Assembly: GCA_027923505.1 (NCBI GenBank)
Contig: BROI01000032.1
Span: 186,001 to 250,000, forward strand
Source of the DNA: Mayamaea pseudoterrestris
Taxonomy: Eukaryota > Bacillariophyta > Bacillariophyceae > Sellaphorales > Sellaphoraceae
Reading direction: 5' to 3'
Length of the DNA stretch: 64,000 nt
This document shows positions 56,672-64,000 of this stretch, in pieces (within the stretch, counting starts at the first letter, position 1; each line of letters begins with the position of its first letter). A program made the translations under genes and the position numbers. The notes beneath the pieces are model-generated. The model saw only the letters and a program-made list of their open reading frames with translations. It did not search any database and was not told the DNA's origin.

Positions 56672-59023
56672 TTACAACTTTGAGCGCCCAACAGAATCTC
56701 TGGATTTCTGACAGTACTCGTCGACGGTAACGCCATTCGTGACGCAACGTTCCAGAAGCTTGGATGGTATGAAATGATCAGTTCCGGGATACTGCCTACT
56801 GAGACGTCTCAAACCTTCCAAAAGATTTTTCAGACCGATTTCATGGTCGGCCCAGTACATTGGGCCTCCTCTCCACGCTGGAAAACCATAGCCATACAGG
56901 TAGATGACGTCAATGTCACTTGGCTCCCGCGCAATCCCTTCCTCCAAGCACTTAAAACCTTCGTTAACGAGCGGAAACAGTACTCTCTCTACGATTTCTT
57001 GCTCCGTCATTTCCTTTAATTTGTCGGCGGATGAAGCATCGTAGAATCGATTCAAAAAAGTTTCCATCTCTCGCGAAACGAATCCCTTTCGTCCTTTTCC
57101 AATGGCAGGGTCGTAGTCATACCAGCCTTTCCCAACCTTTTGCCCGTTTCGACCAAGCTCGGATACCATGAGATCTGGAAGTTCAGAGTAACGATGAGGG
57201 CGCTGGCGAGGTATAGGCTCGTTCGAGTTCGACCGCACCCAACCCCGTTCCTTGCGTATATTGAATCCAACATCGTTGCCTGCCAGGTCGGAGAGCTGAA
57301 ACGGCCCAAGCGCCATGCCAAAGTTCAATAGTGCAGCGTCGACTTGCTGTATGGACGGAGGTTTCTTGTCCTGTTTTTCGACAAGGAGCATTGTGGTTTC
57401 GGCTTGGTATGGTTTCAATAGGCGATTTCCACAAAAACCGTCGCAATTGCCAACGACAACACCAATTTTGCCAATGCGCTTAGTCAGCAATTGAAGGACG
57501 GCGACCGTTGCCGGAGTCGTATTTTTGCCTGCCACAATTTCAACCAATTGCATCACATGAGCCGGCGAGAAGAAATGCAACCCAGCAGCGCTTCCAATGG
57601 CGTCCACGTCCAACGTAGAAGTGTTCGTAACAAGCAAAGCTGATGGGGATGTCACCTCCTTCAGCGTTTTGAAAATGGACTGTTTGATCTGCATATTTTC
57701 GATTGCTGCCTCGATAACAAGCTGTGCTGCGCTCAGATCGGTCAATCTCATGGTCGAATGCAAGCGTTGCAGCATGTTTTGAGCCATTGATCCATTCAGT
57801 TTGCCTTGCTTGCATTGCGTGTCAATGGTTGTTTGCAAGAAATCCATACCGCGCTTCAGCGCTTGCTCCTGCACATCCACCAAGACCACCTTGAAGCCCG
57901 CGCGAAGCAATACCAGGGCAATACCAGATCCCATGGTGCCGGCGCCAATGACTGCCGTTTCCACGGAAGAAATATCCTTTTGCAGCAATGGATGATTCGA
58001 AGGAGCTTGGTGGCGCAGCTGTTGTGCCTTGCGTACGGCGAAAAAGGCATGTCGCCGTGCCTTGCCTTGTGGCGAAGTGAGCGCCGCCAAGAACTGCTCC
58101 GATTCCACTCGCATGCCGTCTTGAAACGTCTTGGCCTGAACACACGCTCTCATGGCCGTTAACGCGCCTAGCATGCCTTCCGATCCTAGCTTTGGTAGAC
58201 TCAACTGCGCCATGTGCAGCATGACGTGCGCCTCGGGCAATGATTCCCGACATGTCAACTGCGAGACGCGACGCAGCGGCAGCGCTTCGGCCCACTGCGC
58301 CCATTTTGTAGCGACTGCGTCTATTGTGCATGACTTGACATCCTTTTCATCTACAATGCCATCTACAAGTCCAAGCTGCAAGGCCTTTTTGGCGTTCACA
58401 GGCTTGCCAGTGAGAATCATTGGGAGCGCCTGCTGCAAGCCAATCAGGCGCGGCAATCGTTGCGTGCCTCCAGCTCCAGGAATGAGTCCAACGTGGACCT
58501 CTATCAACGAAAAAAGATGAATGAGTGAGTGAAATTAGCTCGCGAAATTCATATCTACCCATACCTGATGAAACGTACCAGGCAATCCAAGCTTGGCCGA
58601 CGGCAAGCAGACCCGTACATGACAGGCCAAGGAAAGCTCCAAACCGCCACCGAGACAGGTCCCAGCAATGAATGCAACGGTAGGCTTGGGACATGACTCC
58701 AGTGTTTCAATGACATCCAATATAGATAACGACGATGGTCCTTGATTCAAAATGGACGAGAGAGTTGTTGATGAAGAGACTTTATTCTTGCCACTGATAT
58801 TTGAAACATTCGCATTGAGCTCCTGCAGATTTGCTCCAGCGGAAAACTGTCGGTCACTTCCCATTAACACAATGCTTGTCACGCTTGCGTTCCCAATCGC
58901 TTGCTTCAAGTGACTGTCAATGTGCTTGAGCAAGTCTGCTCCGAGCGGGTGGAGTGGATTCTTCGAGACGTCGGAGAAGCGAATGAAATAGACGTTTGAC
59001 TTGGGCGATGAAGACGACTGCAT
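56672..59023 (-). CDS. Peroxisomal beta-oxidation multifunctional enzyme
   Basis: Two exons, 58579-59023 and 56672-58500, give 757 aa; the 78-nt intron (TGCCTG|GTACGT, TTGATAG|AG) restores LGLPEVHVGLIPGAGGTQR. The N-terminal enoyl-CoA hydratase/isomerase domain has SAGANLQEL and GTCLGGGLELSLAC. The L-3-hydroxyacyl-CoA dehydrogenase domain begins AVIGAGTMGSGIALVLLRAG (NAD site), with LHFFSPAHVMQLVEIV and GNCDGFCGNRLL, then two C-terminal dehydrogenase repeats. It performs the hydration and NAD-linked oxidation steps of fatty acid breakdown. The last residues are GRSKL, a textbook type-1 peroxisomal signal, and there is no mitochondrial presequence. Layout is that of EHHADH / plant MFP. Start is the first ATG in frame. 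Confidence 0.93.
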
Positions 59024-59257
59024 GACTGCTGTTTGTATGTCTTGTGTGAAAGCTACAGTTGACTGCGATACTTGAACGATTTGAAAGAGGTGGTGATTTA
59101 GAATCTCGGCATGGAACGAAAGAGCACAAAAGTGTGGCGACGCAGTCTCCGGCGCGGCGCGGCGAAAGGTCAAACCCGGTGCGATTGAGTGTGACAGCCA
59201 AGAATTTCGTCTCAAAAATTCTCTTCAACTTTTTGCTTTGACCTTGCCTTTTTCGCC

Positions 59258-60424
59258 ATGGCCGCTATTCAGCGCTTGACAACCACACTTTCGCTTGTCA
59301 ATAAGAAATCATGTAGTCAAAGGCGAACTCCGTTTGGTGCAGTCGGTCGAAGAAGGCTGCTGTCGCAGCATCGATTGCAATCGTCCTCGTGCGAGCCGGA
59401 ATTTGCTTCCTCGCAACAGCAACATGCCAATGTGATTGACGTTCAAGAGCTGGCGCAAGCCATGCGACGAGAGGTTCGAGAATATACCAGAAACTGTGTA
59501 GTGAAACCAAAACTAGTTGGAATACTAGCGGATCGGTCGAAGCGCAGCAACAATGCTCAGCAAGAGGAAATCGACGCTGAAATTTATTCGGCCATGATTC
59601 ATGAAACCTTGCGCCAGGACGGCATGGAATACGAGCTGGCGCAATGCAGCGCAACAACTATGACAGATATGGAACAAGTCATTGAAGAAATGAATCATCG
59701 AGATGATGTGCATGGTATTCTCGTCTTTTATCCGATATTTAGGCGCCATCATCAGCATGCTCAAAGTAAAAGACACAGTCCCTATATGAATGCATCAACG
59801 GGCACGTACTACAAGACGCAGGACGACTATTTGCGCGACCTTGTCAATCCTTCGAAGGATGTTGAAGCTCTTGGTATGAAATACAATGCTCGAAGGCTAT
59901 TTCGAGCTCGCAAACAATTCTCTTTTGATCCCTATATTCCTTGCACGGTGCAAGCAGTGCTGAAAATTATTGAAAGGTACCACAGCCATGACAGCAATAA
60001 TAATTTAAAGCCACAGCGCTGGTCGGGCTTGACTGCGACGATTATCAATCGCTCCGAGATTCTTGGTCGTCCATTGGCAGCACTCATGTCACTGCAAGGC
60101 GCCAACGTCTATTCCGTCGACGAGTCGTCCGTTTTGCAATTCATGCCGGGCGGCCGTCTTTGTCGCTGCCACTTTACTCTGGAAAATTGCTTGCAGAAAT
60201 CGTCGGTTGTTGTGACTGCTGTTCCGTCGCCAAACTTTGTCTTGCCAAGCGAAAGCATACAGTGCGGTACTATGGTTATCAATGTTGCCGAACATTCCAA
60301 TGTGGACGAATCTCTGCTTTTGGAGATACCGAATGTAAAGTTGGTGCCTCAGGTTGGCTCTTGTACCGTCGCGGCTCTCGAACAGAATTTGATGCGGCTA
60401 CACAAGCAGCAGATGGGATTTTGA
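59258..60424 (+). CDS. Methylenetetrahydrofolate dehydrogenase, MTD1-like
   Basis: A single-exon 388-aa protein starting at ATGGCCGCT, 234 bp from the divergent beta-oxidation gene. The first 45 residues are basic and Ser-rich without acids (a mitochondrial-type presequence). The folate dehydrogenase/cyclohydrolase fold follows: KLVGILADRSKRSN, VHGILVFYPIF, LVNPSKDVEAL, PCTVQAVLKII, IINRSEILGRPLAALMSLQG, SVVVTAVPSP, GTMVINVA, and VPQVGSCTVAALEQN. FYPIF followed by a long loop, and DP/NPxKDVE, recall yeast MTD1, the NAD-dependent monofunctional enzyme. Bifunctional enzymes have the Y-x-x-x-K/QLPLP form. Expected reaction: 5,10-methylene-THF to 5,10-methenyl-THF. Whether cyclohydrolase activity remains is unclear. 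Confidence 0.85.
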   Translation: MAAIQRLTTTLSLVNKKSCSQRRTPFGAVGRRRLLSQHRLQSSSCEPEFASSQQQHANVIDVQELAQAMRREVREYTRNCVVKPKLVGILADRSKRSNNAQQEEIDAEIYSAMIHETLRQDGMEYELAQCSATTMTDMEQVIEEMNHRDDVHGILVFYPIFRRHHQHAQSKRHSPYMNASTGTYYKTQDDYLRDLVNPSKDVEALGMKYNARRLFRARKQFSFDPYIPCTVQAVLKIIERYHSHDSNNNLKPQRWSGLTATIINRSEILGRPLAALMSLQGANVYSVDESSVLQFMPGGRLCRCHFTLENCLQKSSVVVTAVPSPNFVLPSESIQCGTMVINVAEHSNVDESLLLEIPNVKLVPQVGSCTVAALEQNLMRLHKQQMGF

Positions 60425-60609
60425 GCTGACAAACTGTTTCATAAACATAATTTTGTACTGCACGTATACTTGAAGTAAACGCATGAATTACGAGAGTCGG
60501 GATGTTATAAAAAGCAGGCTATATCAAGACTATGGTTTTCTACATTACTGTGAACGTCAATGCATCCAGTGTCTCTTAGGGTAACTCGTGCTATACGCAA
60601 AGCCAATGG

Positions 60610-63195
60610 TCAAGTTTGCGCGTCTACCCCATCTTCAGTACTTGGTTGTAGCCTGGCAATGGAGCGTTGAAGTGCAAGCTCGAATAATTCCAAAGCATTC
60701 GCCCTTCTCGCCGCCGCTTCCATTATAGCCGCTTTCTTACGCTGCAACGTCATTTTCGCACTTTGAATCGCCTGGAGGGCGTCGTGCAGGTCACCACTAT
60801 CGTGATTTTGAAGTGCAAAGCAAACATTTTCCTTCCACTCAGGACAACTTGCTTCCAACGCCATAACCTTGGCGGAATCGCTTGAGACTTTCTCAATGAT
60901 ATCGTCCATGATTCCCCGCCCTCGCTGGCTGAGCAATGAAGGGTCCGCTCTATCCAATGGCGTGTCTTCATCGACGGGCGTCTGGCTGCTTCGATCAGCG
61001 TCGACTCCATCAAACAAATCGCACAGTTGCTCGAGTTCGGCATTTGCGCTTGACTCGTCAAAGAGAGCATCCCATTTACAAATGTATCCATTTGCAGTGG
61101 GATCGAAAATGCCGCCATACTCCTGGCCATCGTCGACGCATCTACCGTTTTCTACTCGAACTACCTCCGTAGGAACATTCGAAACATCCAAATCATCAGC
61201 ATGATCCTTTCCCTCGTCATGAGTTTGCTGAGAGCTGGAGTGAGAAAGATCATCCAACTCTGGAGCATCATCTGGATTTAATGTTCGTTCTTCATCGGAA
61301 GCATCTGTATTTTCTTCTTCTCCCTCTGGAATACCTTCAAGTCGAACATTATCATCATTTAATGGACTCGCTTTCTCATTATTTGTTGATCCGCCAAGCA
61401 TTTGCGTCAGCGTTGGTTGATAATTTGGGGCAAACGAAAACATTTTTCGCTTCGCTTTGGCAACTGTTGCCGCACTTTGGCGATTCGACGGTCTTCCCTT
61501 TTCCAACAGTGCATTCATGTCCGTCGTGTTGGGGAGGAAACGGGATTGCTTTTGTGGATTGGCGTCGGTCTTTTCATCCTTTTCTTCAAGTTCCTCTTTC
61601 ATGAACTTGATCCACATATCCTTCCTGTGCTTTTTTAGCCTACGTCGCAACGTATCAATTTGATCTTCATATTTTTCAGCATTCTTCTCCATCGTTTGAA
61701 GCTGCCGCATGAGGGAGCGCTCAAGTGCATCATCCGACTTGGCTGCGTTTGCAGTTGTGCTGGTGTTGGACTCGAACAAACACGCAAATGTGCAAGGACA
61801 ATGTATACACAATGGACACCGGGCGCTGGGCCCTTTTGGTCCGCGCTTAGCGACAGGCTTCCGAGTTGGTTGCTTGCTGGTTTGCTTGGACGTTTTGGCC
61901 TTTATCGATGGCGCTTTGTTAGCTGAAGCCAAGGGGTTTGGTAATAGCAGAACGCTGTCTTGACTACTGTCATCGCCATTGCGCAAAACTACCGTCTCGG
62001 CTTGAGCTGCCTTTTGAGTTTTCTTTGACACTGCTGGCGGCAAACTTGAATCAGGGTCTTTTTCGTGGCTTGGAAATGTCTGTTGTTGCTGCTGCGTTTG
62101 GTCAGACATAACGACCCTGCTAAATCCCAAGTCCGAGTCCTGTTTACTACTCGATTTGCTACTAGTAGTGGCCGCAATCTCACTGGGCTCCTGCATTTGT
62201 GATATCGTGGTTGATTGTTGAGACGAATCTTGTTTTAAAGCAGCTACCAAGGCTGCGCTCTCGTCCGGCTGATTGTCCGCTGCCAACAACCTTGGTGCAT
62301 CGAGCAAAGCAGTGGGTAACGAAACAGATGAAGCGCAAGATGAATCCAACGTTCGCTGCTCTTTTGCTGGGTTCTGTTGTCGCGGATTGTCGACTGATGA
62401 CTCCATTTTCGAGTCTAGTGATGACGACAGCGATTCGTCTGCTTGCTGTTGCTCTGCCAGAGAACGCTTGAATATGGGTTCAATATACTGTGCCATCGAC
62501 GTCTTCTCCGATACGACGTTATAAATACTCGACTGTTGCTGCCGTTGCAGAATTTCCTTTGACTGTTGTCGAATCCAACTCTTTTCCTTCTTTTGCAGTG
62601 TAATCGCAAACTGCTTCTCCAGTGCCCGAAAGCAATGATTCACAGTCGCCGTATGCGGATCCGACTTGTTCAAAAATGCCTCAATCGCAGCAAGTAAATG
62701 AGTTTGCAATGGTCTGGGTGATTCCAATGAAGGAGTAGTAGCATTTTGACTACTAGCTTGTTGCAGTTGTTGCTGTTGTCTTCGCGAGGCAACCTCGGTC
62801 GTCTCGCCAACAGAATCATTGTTTGTCGTAGAATTATGAGATTCTTCAGCATTTTTAACAGAGGCAGCTTCATTCACTGTGAGTTGCTTGCTCGCCACTT
62901 CTTTCTCGACAGCTTTGGATTTCTCCTTGCAGTTGTCGTCATTATCAAAAAAGGCTCGCTCCAGCTGCTTTAGTTCAAAATCAAACTTTGGAATGGGAAT
63001 GGACGTTTCCAGCGACTTGACAATGTCGTTGTACCTTGTTCGTTTGCGTTGTCGCTTCAATTCCGGTGAGAGAGTCATATTGGTCGCTGCAATTGCCGAC
63101 TGCAACGGTTTGACGCAGCGACCGTTCTGCCTCATGTTGGCCTTGGAAAGTTTCAAAGAAAAAGCAAATGTATCTGATTTCTCTGAATCTGTCAT
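60610..63195 (-). CDS. Large unknown protein with Cys cluster and conserved C-terminus
   Basis: A single-exon 861-aa protein from ATG 63195. I do not recognise the family. Near the N-terminus a basic block, LKRQRKRTRYNDIVKSLE, precedes IPIPKFDFELKQLERAFF. A folded helical region lies at about 165-235 (LLAAIEAFLNKSDPHTATVN, AMP-like QSKEILQRQQQ). Long Gln/Ser-rich disorder follows. About residue 455 there is a cysteine cluster, CPLCIHCPCTFACLF, that could bind zinc. A coiled coil follows (RQLQTMEKNAEKYEDQIDTL). Then comes an acidic linker, and finally a conserved-looking helical end (about 720-850) with GGIFDPTANGYICKWDALFDE. Nuclear signals and composition suggest a chromosome or nuclear scaffold role, but that is inference. 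Confidence 0.7.
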   Translation of the reverse strand: MTDSEKSDTFAFSLKLSKANMRQNGRCVKPLQSAIAATNMTLSPELKRQRKRTRYNDIVKSLETSIPIPKFDFELKQLERAFFDNDDNCKEKSKAVEKEVASKQLTVNEAASVKNAEESHNSTTNNDSVGETTEVASRRQQQQLQQASSQNATTPSLESPRPLQTHLLAAIEAFLNKSDPHTATVNHCFRALEKQFAITLQKKEKSWIRQQSKEILQRQQQSSIYNVVSEKTSMAQYIEPIFKRSLAEQQQADESLSSSLDSKMESSVDNPRQQNPAKEQRTLDSSCASSVSLPTALLDAPRLLAADNQPDESAALVAALKQDSSQQSTTISQMQEPSEIAATTSSKSSSKQDSDLGFSRVVMSDQTQQQQQTFPSHEKDPDSSLPPAVSKKTQKAAQAETVVLRNGDDSSQDSVLLLPNPLASANKAPSIKAKTSKQTSKQPTRKPVAKRGPKGPSARCPLCIHCPCTFACLFESNTSTTANAAKSDDALERSLMRQLQTMEKNAEKYEDQIDTLRRRLKKHRKDMWIKFMKEELEEKDEKTDANPQKQSRFLPNTTDMNALLEKGRPSNRQSAATVAKAKRKMFSFAPNYQPTLTQMLGGSTNNEKASPLNDDNVRLEGIPEGEEENTDASDEERTLNPDDAPELDDLSHSSSQQTHDEGKDHADDLDVSNVPTEVVRVENGRCVDDGQEYGGIFDPTANGYICKWDALFDESSANAELEQLCDLFDGVDADRSSQTPVDEDTPLDRADPSLLSQRGRGIMDDIIEKVSSDSAKVMALEASCPEWKENVCFALQNHDSGDLHDALQAIQSAKMTLQRKKAAIMEAAARRANALELFELALQRSIARLQPSTEDGVDAQT

Positions 63196-63381
63196 GATGG
63201 TTTTCCTGTATGGTCCTTGGGCAACGTAAATTCAATTGCAACGACGTGCAGTCGAGAAAAGTTAATGGCAAAACGGTTCCTTTCGTCATGGTCGGTTTTA
63301 ATTTCAGTCGCTCCGGTTCTCGATGCGACAGACCGCGCTAAAGATCGTCATCGCTCATTCTTTCGGCACCTGCTTGTCACC

Positions 63382-63922
63382 ATGATTCTCCCCACTACTG
63401 CGTTGCTAGTACTATGTTTGATATCATGTTGTGATGCTCTCTCTCCCTCAAGACTTGCGCAAAAGCGATTAGAATCGACGTTCTATCCATTCGAGCCTCA
63501 AAATGATGCAATGAGCAGCAGTGCCAACAGTCAACCACGAATCGCACACCATTCGTCGTTAAAGGCAGACGAAACAAGTCGACGAGACTTTTTTGCAGCA
63601 TCTTTTGCTGCCACTGCAACCTTCATGGCTTTTGGAGTGGATGAAGCATCTGCAAAAGACGTATCAATGGCAACGTCTCTTCCCACTACAGACAACGTGG
63701 TAATTGCAGCACCCATTGATTGGACCGGCATATTGGAAAAATCCAAAAAGAAGGCTCTCGGCGGCGGCAAGGCGGGCGCCAGTGCGGCTGTCGTGCAGGT
63801 CATGGCGCTCATGTGGCTGCGCACCAGCATGAACTATCAGTATCGCTACGGAGGAAGCCTTAAAGAGGCGCTTGACACGCTGTGGAAGCAAGGTGGCATA
63901 TCAAGGCTTTATCAAGGCTTGC
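63382..63922 (+). CDS. Plastid-targeted mitochondrial-carrier-family protein, first exon
   Basis: Partial: exon 1 from ATG 63382 to 63922, then donor TTGC|GTACGT (phase 1); the rest lies beyond the window. A signal peptide (MILPTTALLVLCLISCC) ends DALSPSRLAQ. After about 55 residues comes SRRDFFAASFAATATFMAFG, a twin-arginine-like segment ending ASA. Then KKALGGGKAGASAAVVQVMALMWLRTSMNYQYRYG and EALDTLWKQGGISRLYQGL form the first half-repeat of a carrier (helix, then the K-x-G-x-x-x-x-Y-x-G-L matrix motif). The usual PxDxxRxR signature is altered to MWLRTSMNY. Such carriers move small metabolites across organelle membranes. Plastid location is inferred from the presequence. Confidence 0.7.
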
Positions 63923-64000
63923 GTACGTAATATGACATTGTTGTATTTCTTTGCTGATTGGCATTTTGATTTTTGAAACTACTTATTAACACTTCACTGT

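Overview
This window looks like nuclear DNA from a photosynthetic stramenopile, most likely a diatom. Four things point that way. First, genes are densely packed, with short spliceosomal introns (about 70-310 nt, GTAAGT or GTACGT donors, CTAAC-like branch sites). Second, several proteins have an N-terminal signal peptide followed by an ASAF-like or GF cleavage motif and sometimes a thylakoid transfer domain, as expected for a red-lineage secondary plastid. Third, there are two heat-shock-factor genes with the post-domain PDFYxM motif, and HSF expansion is a diatom hallmark. Fourth, there is a UGA-containing selenoprotein U homologue. I did not identify a species. About 34 genes are supported and nothing resembles a transposon, virus copy, CRISPR array, tRNA or rRNA.

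Layout. 1-11.6 kb: SGTA-like co-chaperone, an unknown RRSSMD protein, a lumenal C-terminal processing protease (CtpA), a B12D/NDUFA4-like mitochondrial protein, a two-exon amino-acid transporter, an unknown stramenopile-type protein, and a COX7a-like subunit with a small first exon. 12-15.8 kb: two divergent HSF genes. 15.9-19.2 kb: a five-exon gene for a 983-aa protein built from 12 GRNPxDFD modules followed by a long charged helix; this is one of the two most novel loci. 19.5-25.2 kb: tubulin cofactor D directly upstream of beta-tubulin. 25.4-33 kb: a lumen-type glycine-rich protein, a Mn-type CDF transporter, a LIN54/tesmin-type CXC protein, and a plastid methyltransferase. 33.4-44.3 kb: an RRM plus six-zinc-knuckle protein, a GAF-TPR protein, six-exon CDC48 with a 5-nt first coding exon, and two unknown proteins. 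44.5-53.1 kb: glycerol-3-phosphate dehydrogenase, NDUFA1-like subunit, ABHD17-like hydrolase, RBM42-like protein, proteasome ATPase RPT1, and a dihydrouridine synthase. 53.5-64 kb: selenoprotein U with an in-frame UGA, MED8-like protein, a RanBP1-like protein, a peroxisomal beta-oxidation multifunctional enzyme ending in SKL, an MTD1-like folate enzyme, an unknown 861-aa protein, and the first exon of a plastid carrier.

Themes. Two AAA ATPases of the ubiquitin-proteasome system (CDC48 and RPT1) lie 8.5 kb apart. Three very small nuclear-encoded respiratory subunits occur. Many genes are in divergent pairs sharing 200-600 bp promoters. Coordinates of spliced genes come from reading donor, acceptor and frame by eye; exon lists are in each entry. 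All start codons were checked to be ATG unless stated. Functional calls rest on recognised motifs, without database searching.
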